64,000 bases of DNA from contig CP119310.1 of assembly GCA_029203185.1 (NCBI GenBank), forward strand, positions 3,912,001 through 3,976,000. The letters are read 5' to 3'. Within the stretch, counting starts at the first letter, position 1. The number at the start of each line of letters is the position of its first letter. The translations under genes were made by a program, and so were the position numbers. Below the pieces are notes generated by a model, which was not told the origin of the DNA, searched no databases, and saw only the letters and a list, made by a program, of their open reading frames with translations. Shown piece after piece: positions 34,098-41,578 of this stretch. The stretch comes from Candidatus Chryseobacterium colombiense. Lineage in GTDB: Bacteria; Bacteroidota; Bacteroidia; Flavobacteriales; Weeksellaceae.

Positions 34098-35252
34098 TTA
34101 TTCCTCCAGCCAGGAAGTTTTGTATGAAGGGTCTTCCACTTTCAAAGCTTCCTCCGTAAGTTTTAACGGGCGGAAAGGATCTACCATTACTGCGTATTCT
34201 TCTGTGAATTTTTTACCGATACTTCTTTCCATTGCTCCAGGATGAGGCCCGTGTACAATTCCTCCTGGGTGAAGCGTAAAGTCCATTAAATCAATATGAT
34301 TACGGCTCATGAAATCACCTTCTGTATAGAATAATACCTCATCAGAATCAATGTTGGAATGATTATAAGGTGCGGGAATTGCCTGCGGATGATAATCGTA
34401 CATTCTGGCGCAGAACGAACACACAACAAAATTATGCGCTTCAAACGTCTGGTGAACTGGAGGCGGTTGGTGAATTCTTCCCGTAATCGGTTCAAAGTTT
34501 TTAATATTGAATTTATAAGGATAAAAATATCCGTCCCAACCTACTACATCAAACGGATGCGTTGCGTAGATGAAATCCGTGATCTGATTTTCCTTTTTTA
34601 CTTTAATTAAAAATTCCCCCTTTTCGTCTTTTGGCTCAACAAAAGTAGGAGTGATGATATCTCTTTCGCAAAACGGAGAATGTTCCAACAATTGGCCAAA
34701 TTCATTTCTGTATCTCTTCGGAGTATAAATCGGAGAATGGCTTTCTACCACAAAGAAAACGGTGTCGTCAGAATGCAGTTCAACCTGATAAATGGTTCCT
34801 CTTGGGATAATTAAGTAATCACCAACAGAAAATTCAAGGTTTCCAACAAAAGTTTTTAAAATCCCGCTTCCGCTGTGAGCGTATAAAAGCTCATCACATT
34901 CAGCATTTTTATAGAAATAATCCATCGATTTTCTTGGCTTCGACAATCCCATTTTCAGGTCATTGTTTACCATCAAAAACTTACGGCTGTCCAAGAAATC
35001 GTTTTCAGGAGTTACATTCATTCCTTTAAACATTCTTGGAGTTACGTTTTTCTCAACTGCGATTTTCGGTGCTACATCTTTCGGTTCGCCAATCGATTTG
35101 ATCTGAGTCGGACGGTGAATGTGGTACAATAATGAAGAAATTCCATGAAAACCTTCGGTTCCGAAAAGCTGTTCATAGTAAAATTTATCTTCAGGAGATT
35201 TGAAAATCGTATGCCTTTTTTGTGGGATATTTCCCGACTGATGATATCTCAT
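34098..35252 (-). CDS. hmgA: Homogentisate 1,2-dioxygenase
   Basis: A 384-residue ring-cleaving Fe(II) dioxygenase converting homogentisate to maleylacetoacetate. The iron-site region is visible: 'PPPVHQTFEAHNFVVCSF' (His and Glu ligands) and 'HPGGIVHGPHPGAMERS' (His). 'MRYHQSGNIPQKRHTIF' at the start is typical of the Bacteroidota form. It works between HppD and FahA; the isomerase for maleylacetoacetate is not in this window. It has a promoter box at 35275-35282 and its own terminator. Confidence 0.95.
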   Translation of the reverse strand: MRYHQSGNIPQKRHTIFKSPEDKFYYEQLFGTEGFHGISSLLYHIHRPTQIKSIGEPKDVAPKIAVEKNVTPRMFKGMNVTPENDFLDSRKFLMVNNDLKMGLSKPRKSMDYFYKNAECDELLYAHSGSGILKTFVGNLEFSVGDYLIIPRGTIYQVELHSDDTVFFVVESHSPIYTPKRYRNEFGQLLEHSPFCERDIITPTFVEPKDEKGEFLIKVKKENQITDFIYATHPFDVVGWDGYFYPYKFNIKNFEPITGRIHQPPPVHQTFEAHNFVVCSFCARMYDYHPQAIPAPYNHSNIDSDEVLFYTEGDFMSRNHIDLMDFTLHPGGIVHGPHPGAMERSIGKKFTEEYAVMVDPFRPLKLTEEALKVEDPSYKTSWLEE

Positions 35253-35274
35253 TTTACTTTTATATGTTGACTCT

Positions 35275-35282
35275 CAAATTTA
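35275..35282 (-). promoter_or_regulatory. Promoter -7 box (TAAATTTG on minus strand) of hmgA
   Basis: CAAATTTA on the plus strand reads TAAATTTG on the minus strand, an exact -7 match about 23 bases before the hmgA ATG. A -33 TTTG is not evident. Confidence 0.5.
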
Positions 35283-35327
35283 ATACTTTTTCATGAATCC
35301 GATTTAATATTATTTTTCATACATAGT

Positions 35328-35357
35328 TTTGTGATTGAAAAATAATTGTTAGCTTTG
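35328..35357 (+). promoter_or_regulatory. Promoter of the TonB receptor gene
   Basis: TTTG at 35328-35331 and TAGCTTTG at 35350-35357 are spaced 18 bases apart, a full Bacteroidota promoter match. It overlaps a possible upstream start codon at 35346, which supports the ATG at 35376 as the true start. Confidence 0.75.
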
Positions 35358-35375
35358 TCTAACAATTTTAATTTC

Positions 35376-37445
35376 ATGAAGCAAATATTATTTTCTGCCC
35401 TTTTTTTTTCCGGTTATTGCTTTTCACAAGAAGCTGATAGTTTGCATATAAAACCATCAGAGAAAATGGATTCAGTTAAAATCTCAGACAGAAAAATCAA
35501 GACGAAGGACATTGATGATGTAGTGATTACCGGAACTATAAAACCAATAAGTAAGTCTAAAAGTCCGGTGGCTGTGGAAATTTATTCTCAAAAGTTTTTC
35601 CAGAAAAATCCTACGCCAAGTATTTTTGAAGCCATTTCTATGGTAAATGGAGTAAAGCCACAGCTAAACTGTTCGGTTTGTAATACAGGAGATATCCACA
35701 TCAACGGATTAGAAGGTCCTTATACAATGATTTTAATTGACGGAATGCCAATTGTAAGTTCCCTTTCAACAGTTTACGGACTGAGTGGAATTCCCAACAG
35801 TTTAGTGGATAGAATTGAAGTTGTAAAAGGTCCTGCTTCTTCTATTTACGGCTCTGAAGCCATGGGAGGAGTTATTAATATCATTACAAAAAACGCTCTA
35901 ACCGCTCCGAAATTAAGTGTAGACTTAATGACAACGACCTGGAGTGAAAATAATCTTGATCTTTCCACAAAATTTAATCTGGGTAAAAATGTAGCTTCAT
36001 TATTAAGTTTAAATTATTTCAACTTTGAGAAAAGATTTGATTACAATAAAGATAATTTCACAGATGCAGCCCTACAAAACAGGATTTCTGTTTTTAATAA
36101 ATGGAATTTTCAAAGAAAAGAAAACCGACTGGCGAGTTTTGCCCTGAGATATTTATATGAGGACCGTTTTGGAGGAGAAATGCAATGGAATAAATCGTAT
36201 CGTGGAAGTGATGAGGTTTATGGAGAAAGTATTTATACGAATAGAGTAGAAGCTTTTGGGGTTTATCAGTGGCCGATGAAGGAAAATATAATCACTCAGT
36301 TTTCTTACAATTTTCATGATCAGAATTCCTTTTATGGAACCAATCCTTTTGTAGCGACACAGAAAGTAGCTTTTACACAAACTTATTGGGATAAAAAATT
36401 GGGAAACCATGATTTGATCTTGGGGGTGACTTTCAAGAAAACGTATTATGATGATAACACACCGGGAACGCTTTCTTCAGACGGTGTAACTAATGAGCCA
36501 ATGAAATCACCGATTTTTGGAGCTTTTATTCAGGATCAATGGGAAATAAATGAAAAGAATACGCTGTTGTTAGGATACAGATTTGATTATGATAAAATCC
36601 ATCATGCTGTACATTCACCACGTTTTGCCTGGAAGTTTTCTCCCAATCCTTACCATACATTGAGGCTCAACTTTGGGACGGGTTTCCGTGTGGTGAATTT
36701 ATTTACGGAAGATCATGCTGCTTTGACAGGATCGCGTGAAGTTGTGATTAAATCAGATTTAAAGCCTGAAAAATCAATCAACGGAAATTTGAATTATGTC
36801 TGGAAAATTTCTGTTGGAGATAAGTTAATCAATCTGGATGCTTCAGCTTTTTATACTTATTTCAGTAATAAAATTGTCGGTGATTTTGATACTGATCCTG
36901 AGAAAATCATTTACGATAATCTTCACGGTTATGGAATTTCCAGAGGCGCTTCTCTGAATGTAGATTATACTTTTAATTTTCCTTTGAACATCAATTTGGG
37001 AGTCACTTATCTGGATGTGTATCAGAAATTTGACGGTGAAAATGAAAAATCCCAACAGCTTCATGCCCCAAAATGGAGTGGAACGTATAATTTGAGCTAT
37101 AAATTCAGAAATAATTTAACCATAGATTTTACAGGGCAGTTCTACGGACCGATGAGGTTACCAGTTTTGCCGAATGATTACCGCCCTGAATATTCTCCGT
37201 TTTATTCTTTGGCAAATATTCAGGTTTCGAAGAGTTTCAAATCTGGATTTGAGGTGTATTGCGGAATTAAAAATCTGTTCAATTTCACTCCGAAAAATCC
37301 TTTGATGCGACCGTTTGATCCGTTTGATAAAAATGTTGATGACCCGATCAGTAATCCTTATCATTATACTTTTGATACGACTTACGGATACGCTCCGATG
37401 CAGAAAATACGAGGATTCTTGGGAGTAAAATATACTTTAAAATAA
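35376..37445 (+). CDS. TonB-dependent outer-membrane receptor with CxxC in the plug
   Basis: A 689-residue receptor. A signal peptide (MKQILFSALFFSGYCFSQ) is followed by a TonB-box-like region, then the plug (about residues 45-165, 'VVITGTIKPIS', 'IDGMPIVSSLSTVYGLSGIP', 'DRIEVVKGPASSIYGSEAMGGVINI') and a 22-strand barrel ending in an aromatic 'FLGVKYTLK'. The plug carries Cys99 and Cys102 (CSVC). No carboxypeptidase-like repeat precedes the plug. A thioredoxin-like gene follows. The substrate is unknown; metal or heme-type cargo is a guess based on the cysteines and the thioredoxin. Confidence 0.92.
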   Translation: MKQILFSALFFSGYCFSQEADSLHIKPSEKMDSVKISDRKIKTKDIDDVVITGTIKPISKSKSPVAVEIYSQKFFQKNPTPSIFEAISMVNGVKPQLNCSVCNTGDIHINGLEGPYTMILIDGMPIVSSLSTVYGLSGIPNSLVDRIEVVKGPASSIYGSEAMGGVINIITKNALTAPKLSVDLMTTTWSENNLDLSTKFNLGKNVASLLSLNYFNFEKRFDYNKDNFTDAALQNRISVFNKWNFQRKENRLASFALRYLYEDRFGGEMQWNKSYRGSDEVYGESIYTNRVEAFGVYQWPMKENIITQFSYNFHDQNSFYGTNPFVATQKVAFTQTYWDKKLGNHDLILGVTFKKTYYDDNTPGTLSSDGVTNEPMKSPIFGAFIQDQWEINEKNTLLLGYRFDYDKIHHAVHSPRFAWKFSPNPYHTLRLNFGTGFRVVNLFTEDHAALTGSREVVIKSDLKPEKSINGNLNYVWKISVGDKLINLDASAFYTYFSNKIVGDFDTDPEKIIYDNLHGYGISRGASLNVDYTFNFPLNINLGVTYLDVYQKFDGENEKSQQLHAPKWSGTYNLSYKFRNNLTIDFTGQFYGPMRLPVLPNDYRPEYSPFYSLANIQVSKSFKSGFEVYCGIKNLFNFTPKNPLMRPFDPFDKNVDDPISNPYHYTFDTTYGYAPMQKIRGFLGVKYTLK

Positions 37446-37460
37446 TTAAAGTGTTGAAGA

Positions 37461-37518
37461 TTTTAACGCAAAGATTGATATTATAAAATTAAAGAAAATT
37501 AAAACTTTGCGTTTAAAA
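37461..37518. repeat. Inverted repeat, family D (ACGCAAAG type)
   Basis: Arms TTTTAACGCAAAG (37461-37473) and CTTTGCGTTTAAAA (37505-37518) are inverted copies with one extra base, enclosing about 31 AT-rich bases. It lies between the TonB receptor and thioredoxin genes. It has no T-run typical of a terminator right after the stem, so it is better viewed as a dispersed intergenic element. Confidence 0.6.
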
Positions 37519-37554
37519 TAGTATTTCCAAAATCATAAAATTAAAACGAATAAA

Positions 37555-38022
37555 GTGAAATTTTCAGCAATATTTTTATTTTTAATGTTGGTGCCCTGTT
37601 TTTGTCTCTCGCAGATGAAGACGGGCACTTTTTCGGAATTGGAAATTCAGCAGAAAGAAAATCCAAAGCCGATTATTATTCATATGTACACAAGTTGGTG
37701 TTCAGTTTGTAAAATCGAATCTTTTCAATTGAATAAGGATAAACAGTTGGTTCAACTGATCAATAAGAATTTTTACCTGATTAGTTTTAATCCGGAAAAA
37801 ATGAAAGAAAAGATCAGCTTTCAGGGAAGAGAGTTTAATTACTTACCCAATGGAAATTCAGGAATTCATGAATTGGCTTTAGCGTTATCAAAAAATAAAA
37901 ACCAGCCTGTATATCCGTTGTGGATTATTTTAGATCAAAATCAGCGTTTGATAGAATATCATGAAGGTTTATTTAACCCGGAAGAAATGAAACGCAAACT
38001 TGAAAATATTTTAAATTTTTAA
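37555..38022 (+). CDS. Thioredoxin-family protein, secreted
   Basis: A 155-residue protein with a signal peptide (MKFSAIFLFLMLVPCFCLSQ) that begins at a GTG codon; no ATG gives a complete signal sequence. The redox motif is WCSVCK (Cys49 and Cys52) within 'IIHMYTSWCSVCKIESF'. 'YPLWIILDQNQRLIEYHEGL' matches the C-terminal thioredoxin strands. It follows the TonB receptor, whose plug carries a CSVC pair, so a functional thiol link between the two is plausible but not shown. Confidence 0.82.
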   Translation: MKFSAIFLFLMLVPCFCLSQMKTGTFSELEIQQKENPKPIIIHMYTSWCSVCKIESFQLNKDKQLVQLINKNFYLISFNPEKMKEKISFQGREFNYLPNGNSGIHELALALSKNKNQPVYPLWIILDQNQRLIEYHEGLFNPEEMKRKLENILNF

Positions 38023-38023
38023 T

Positions 38024-38052
38024 CCCCACAGATTATATAAAAAAACTGCGGG
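38024..38052 (-). terminator. Possible terminator after the cupin gene
   Basis: On the minus strand CCCGCAG pairs with CTGTGGG (one wobble) around an AT-rich loop, followed by ATTAAAAATTT. It lies between the convergent thioredoxin and cupin genes. Confidence 0.45.
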
Positions 38053-38064
38053 AAGATTTTGTTA

Positions 38065-38535
38065 TTATTTTTCAGCATCAATCAATATGGCTAATTGGAT
38101 GCAGGGTTCTTCAGAACGGTTACTCCATGCATGATTGGTTCCTCTTTGGATCACAATATCTCCGGCTTTAAGCAGTGTTTCTCCTTCTTCCATTATTAAA
38201 TATAATTCTCCGGAGAGAATAATGATATAATCCAATGTCTGCGTCTTATGCATCATCGGGTGAGGCTTTCCTGCTTCTATTTCAACGCCTAAATCTTTAT
38301 CCGGTGGAATAGAAACGTAACGGAAATAAGTTCCGTTTTTCGGAGTCTGCGGATATCCTGTGTTGGGAATTGGAGTTTCAAAATCTAAACTTGCAGGCAT
38401 TTGCTGGGTATTCCAAAGATCAGAAATGATTAAGTCCGGAAAATGTTCTATGGCATTTTTTACCGTTTCATCTTCTATGATTACAGATTTTCCATCTTTA
38501 ATTCCTGTTACAATTCTTCTAGGTATTTTATTCAT
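38065..38535 (-). CDS. Cupin-domain protein
   Basis: A 156-residue single-domain cupin with no signal peptide. Motif 1 is 'HPMMHKTQTLDYIIILSGELYLI' and motif 2 is 'LKAGDIVIQRGTNHAW', with a likely metal-binding His/Glu set. Bacterial members of this type are small oxygenases, isomerases or binding proteins. It overlaps the upstream quinone oxidoreductase gene by 8 bases, so the two are translated together, probably on one substrate route. The substrate is unknown. Confidence 0.85.
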   Translation of the reverse strand: MNKIPRRIVTGIKDGKSVIIEDETVKNAIEHFPDLIISDLWNTQQMPASLDFETPIPNTGYPQTPKNGTYFRYVSIPPDKDLGVEIEAGKPHPMMHKTQTLDYIIILSGELYLIMEEGETLLKAGDIVIQRGTNHAWSNRSEEPCIQLAILIDAEK

Positions 38536-39520
38536 GAGTCATAATTAATTTATTGCCTTGGGTCTGATAGTTTTTTAGCAGAGAATGTACTGTCAGTACA
38601 GTTTCCTTAGAAAGACTTCCTACGGTTCTGTAATTGGGAGGAGTGATATTTCCGTTTTCTATCAGTCTGGAAATCTCTTCTAAGCCTTTTTTATAGTATT
38701 GATAATCATTGTTCATCGAATAGGAATAATTTGAAATATTCATGATCACGGTTCCTTTATTGAAAAGCATTTCATAGGCATCTTTTGTAATAAAAGCTGT
38801 AACATTCACATAGGTTCCGTTGATTTTTAAAATATCTGCAGTAATCTCGGATATATAGTTTCCGACAAGATCGACTCCAAAGTCAAAAGGTTGATTGTTA
38901 TTGGCTTTTAAAAGATTCATTCTAAGATTTTCTTCTTTGTAATTAACAATCTGATGATCTTCTAAACCAATTTCCATTAAAATATCCCTGTTTTCTTTAC
39001 TACCTGCTGTTGCAACAATATTTTTAAAACCATTTGCAACGAATAGCTTAGTCAAAAAAGATCCGACTCCGCCTGCAGCGCCTGTAATAAGAATTGTGTC
39101 TTTTGGGTTTATATTTAATCTTTTAAAAATTTGAAGTGCAGTTAATCCGACAGATGGAATAGCAGCAGCTTGTTCGAAAGATATATTTTGAGGCTTTAGA
39201 GCAACAATTGCTGCTGGAACAGCAATAAATTCAGCATATGTTCCATTACTTCCCATTGAGCCGCTTCCGCAAAATACTTCATCACCTATTTGAAATCCTG
39301 AAACATGATCTCCTTTTTCAGCAATAACCCCGGAAAGTTCACGACCCAAAATCAGTGAGCTGATTAATTTTCTTTCCAGCTCATTTTCCAACATTTGATA
39401 ATCAATCGGATTGAAACCACTGGCTTTAATCTGAATTAAAACTTCATTATCCTTAATGGAAGGCTTTTCAGTAAAACCGTCTTCGAGTTGGAAGTTTTCG
39501 TTTAAAATAACAGCTTTCAT
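38528..39520 (-). CDS. Zinc-independent quinone oxidoreductase-like alcohol dehydrogenase (MDR family)
   Basis: About 330 residues from the ATG at 39520 (MKAVILNENF); a longer frame to 39538 enters the promoter region. The catalytic domain has 'ASGFNPIDYQML', 'GRELSGVIAEKG' and the NADPH-binding 'ILITGAAGGVGSFLTKLF'. No zinc-binding GHE motif is seen, so it fits the quinone oxidoreductase branch that reduces quinones or enones. It is divergent from an HxlR regulator gene and shares an intergenic region rich in TAACTAGT repeats. Confidence 0.88.
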   Translation of the reverse strand: MKAVILNENFQLEDGFTEKPSIKDNEVLIQIKASGFNPIDYQMLENELERKLISSLILGRELSGVIAEKGDHVSGFQIGDEVFCGSGSMGSNGTYAEFIAVPAAIVALKPQNISFEQAAAIPSVGLTALQIFKRLNINPKDTILITGAAGGVGSFLTKLFVANGFKNIVATAGSKENRDILMEIGLEDHQIVNYKEENLRMNLLKANNNQPFDFGVDLVGNYISEITADILKINGTYVNVTAFITKDAYEMLFNKGTVIMNISNYSYSMNNDYQYYKKGLEEISRLIENGNITPPNYRTVGSLSKETVLTVHSLLKNYQTQGNKLIMTHE

Positions 39521-39557
39521 AACGTTAATTTGAGACAAATGTAAAAATAGAATAGTT

Positions 39558-39565
39558 TATATTTG
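39558..39565 (+). promoter_or_regulatory. Promoter -7 box (TATATTTG) of the HxlR regulator
   Basis: TATATTTG fits TANNTTTG; a TTG at 39530-39532 is 25 bases upstream, slightly beyond the usual spacing. The box is directly followed by the candidate operator at 39568-39591. Confidence 0.5.
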
Positions 39566-39567
39566 CT

Positions 39568-39591
39568 ACTAGTTAACTAGTGGTAACTAGT
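39568..39591. promoter_or_regulatory. Candidate operator for the HxlR regulator
   Basis: A perfect 14-bp palindrome ACTAGTTAACTAGT (39568-39581) is followed by a second TAACTAGT (39584-39591), 10 bases after the first TAACTAGT (39574-39581). A weaker GTAACTATT sits near 39601. The sites lie between the -7 box and the ATG of the HxlR gene, a position suited to autorepression and possibly control of the divergent oxidoreductase gene. Confidence 0.6.
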
Positions 39592-39609
39592 AACTCTAAA
39601 GTAACTATT

Positions 39610-39990
39610 ATGGCAAACATTATCGAAAACGGAATAGAAAGACCCGCAACCTGTACCGAAGAATTATTCGCAATGCGTGATAGTCTGGATGTTCTGGGCG
39701 GAAAATGGAAATTGATGATTTTACGATATTTAACAAACCGAACCGACCAGCAGATTCATTTTAAAAAACTGGAAAGAGGAATTGAAGGAATTTCGGCTAA
39801 AATGCTGAGCAAAGAACTGAAAGAGTTGGAAATGAATTTGTTAATTACCAGAACCATTCAGGATACAAAACCAATAACGGTAACATACGCGGTGACGGAA
39901 TATGGAAAATCTGTTTTTCCTGTCACGGAAACTTTAGTCAACTGGGGATTGATTCATCGGGAAAAGATTAAGGATTCGATGAGTTCTTAA
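39610..39990 (+). CDS. HxlR-family transcriptional regulator
   Basis: A 126-residue winged-helix regulator. The ATG at 39610 (MANIIENGIERP) is preferred over an upstream GTG at 39580 that lies inside the operator. Typical features are the N-terminal Cys in 'PATCTEELFAM', 'LGGKWKLMILRYLTNR', 'ISAKMLSKELKELEMN' and 'VTYAVTEYGKSVFPV'. The family responds to electrophiles or oxidants and often controls a neighbouring oxidoreductase, here the divergent quinone oxidoreductase/cupin pair. Confidence 0.93.
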   Translation: MANIIENGIERPATCTEELFAMRDSLDVLGGKWKLMILRYLTNRTDQQIHFKKLERGIEGISAKMLSKELKELEMNLLITRTIQDTKPITVTYAVTEYGKSVFPVTETLVNWGLIHREKIKDSMSS

Positions 39991-40005
39991 CCTTTAAAGT
40001 GAATA

Positions 40006-40371
40006 TTATTTCAGCAAAACCGCTACAATCGCTAAAATTGCCGGCAAAGCCTGAACAAAAAAGATTTTCTTTGTTGCGGAAACGGCACCGTAAATTCCGG
40101 CTACTATAACGCATCCTAAGAAAAATAAAGCGACATTCGTTTGCCATTTCGGATCTTCAATCAGGAAAGACCAGATTAATCCGGCTGCTAAAAAACCATT
40201 GTATAAACCTTGGTTAGCTGCTAAACCTTTTGTGGGCTTAAACATTTCCGCTGGTAAAGCTTTTTTAAAGACTTCTTTTCCTTTGGTTTCCCATGCAAAC
40301 ATTTCCATCCATAAAATATAAAGATGTTCAATGGCTACTACTGCGATTAGGATTTTGGCTACTATTTCCAT
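40006..40371 (-). CDS. DUF1304 membrane protein
   Basis: A 121-residue protein with four predicted membrane helices. The N-terminal 'AVVAIEHLYILWMEMFAW' with His/Glu/Trp residues and 'KGLAANQGLYNGFLAAGL' are DUF1304 hallmarks. The function is unknown. It is convergent with the HxlR gene and divergent from the Crp/Fnr gene, with only short gaps on both sides. Confidence 0.9.
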   Translation of the reverse strand: MEIVAKILIAVVAIEHLYILWMEMFAWETKGKEVFKKALPAEMFKPTKGLAANQGLYNGFLAAGLIWSFLIEDPKWQTNVALFFLGCVIVAGIYGAVSATKKIFFVQALPAILAIVAVLLK

Positions 40372-40436
40372 GATTTACTGTTTTGTCTTTGTAAAACTAA
40401 AAAAATAAAGTTAAGTTTGATTATACAATTTCAATA

Positions 40437-41009
40437 ATGGAGACTTTTAAACAACATTTAGATAAATTCATTACCATTGATGACGAAGAGTTTGCTTCGG
40501 TGTTTTCATTCTTTCAGGAATTGGAAGTGAAGAAAAAGCAAGATCTGATGTTGAATAGTGAAGTTTGCAGATCTATGTATTTTGTTGCTAAAGGCTGCCT
40601 CCGAAAATTTTTCGTCAATGAAAAAGGGATAGAACAGACTACCGAATTCGCTATTGAAAATTGGTGGATCACCGATACTTTTGCCTATGAAAGACAGGTA
40701 AAATCAGAATTTTGTATTCAGGCGGTTGAACGCTCTACAGTCTTAATGATAGATCTTCAGACACAGGAAAAATTACTCAAGAAACATCCCATTATGGAAC
40801 GTTATTTCAGAATGGTATATCAACGGGCTTATGCAGCTTCGGAAAGAAGAATCCGTTATTTATATGAAATGTCCAGAGAAGAATTGTATGTGCATTTCAG
40901 TACACAATATCCTTGGTTTATTCAAAGAATTCCTCAATATTTGATTGCTTCGTTTTTAGGTTTTACACCGGAATATTTAAGCGAAATAAGAGCAAAATTA
41001 CGTTCTTAA
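40437..41009 (+). CDS. Crp/Fnr-family transcriptional regulator
   Basis: A 190-residue regulator with an N-terminal cyclic-nucleotide-binding-like barrel ('VCRSMYFVAKGCLRKFFVNEKGIEQT', 'CIQAVERSTVLMIDL') and a C-terminal helix-turn-helix ('IPQYLIASFLGFTPEYLSEIRAKL'). It has no cysteine set for an Fe-S cluster and the arginine/serine cAMP pocket is not obvious, so the ligand is unknown. A carboxymuconolactone decarboxylase-like gene follows 65 bases downstream and is a probable target. Confidence 0.9.
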   Translation: METFKQHLDKFITIDDEEFASVFSFFQELEVKKKQDLMLNSEVCRSMYFVAKGCLRKFFVNEKGIEQTTEFAIENWWITDTFAYERQVKSEFCIQAVERSTVLMIDLQTQEKLLKKHPIMERYFRMVYQRAYAASERRIRYLYEMSREELYVHFSTQYPWFIQRIPQYLIASFLGFTPEYLSEIRAKLRS

Positions 41010-41074
41010 ACCAGTTTAAGATTTTTACAGACTGCAAATAGGAACTTTGTCTCAGAAATTTAAAACAAAATATT

Positions 41075-41518
41075 ATGAGGGCAAGATTCGACATGGCAAC
41101 AACTGATAAAGCTGCCTACAAAGCAATGTTTGGACTGGAAGGCTATCTTCAGACTATCTCTTTAAACTCCATTCAGAAAGAATTAATTAAAATCAGAGCT
41201 TCACAGATTAACGGGTGTGCTTTCTGTTTGGATATGCATACAAAAGATGCTATGAAATATGGGGAAACTCCTCAGAGAATCTATCTTTTGAATGCATGGA
41301 GAGAAGCATTGGAATTATATACGGAAGAAGAACAGGTGCTTTTGGCAATGACTGAAGAGATCACGTTGATCAGTCAAAAAGGATTAACTGACGAAACGTA
41401 TGACAAAGCAAAACAGCTTTTTGATGAAAGTCAAATCGCTCAAATCATCATGGCAATTATTACGATCAATGCATGGAACAGAATTGCGATAAGTACGCAT
41501 ATGCCGATTGCGAAATAA
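41075..41518 (+). CDS. Carboxymuconolactone decarboxylase / AhpD-like protein
   Basis: A 147-residue protein of the AhpD-like fold. The redox motif CAFC with the following 'LDMHTKDAMKYG' (Cys-x-x-Cys-x3-His) is typical of the alkylhydroperoxidase-like group, which detoxifies peroxides. It follows a Crp/Fnr regulator in the same direction and ends in a bidirectional terminator. The redox Cys pair argues for peroxidase rather than decarboxylase activity. Confidence 0.9.
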   Translation: MRARFDMATTDKAAYKAMFGLEGYLQTISLNSIQKELIKIRASQINGCAFCLDMHTKDAMKYGETPQRIYLLNAWREALELYTEEEQVLLAMTEEITLISQKGLTDETYDKAKQLFDESQIAQIIMAIITINAWNRIAISTHMPIAK

Positions 41519-41532
41519 CGGGCATTATTTAT

Positions 41533-41567
41533 AAAAAACGCTTCTCAATTTTGAGAAGCGTTTTTTT
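41533..41567. terminator. Bidirectional intrinsic terminator
   Basis: A long perfect stem (CGCTTCTCAA / TTGAGAAGCG extended by six A-T pairs) has T-runs on both sides. It lies between the convergent AhpD-like and aldo/keto reductase genes. Confidence 0.9.
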
Positions 41568-41578
41568 CTGAATTGTAA

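Noticed and set aside
39580..39609. GTG start extending the HxlR protein by ten residues
   Set aside because: The extension lies inside the palindromic operator and adds residues unlike the family N-terminus.
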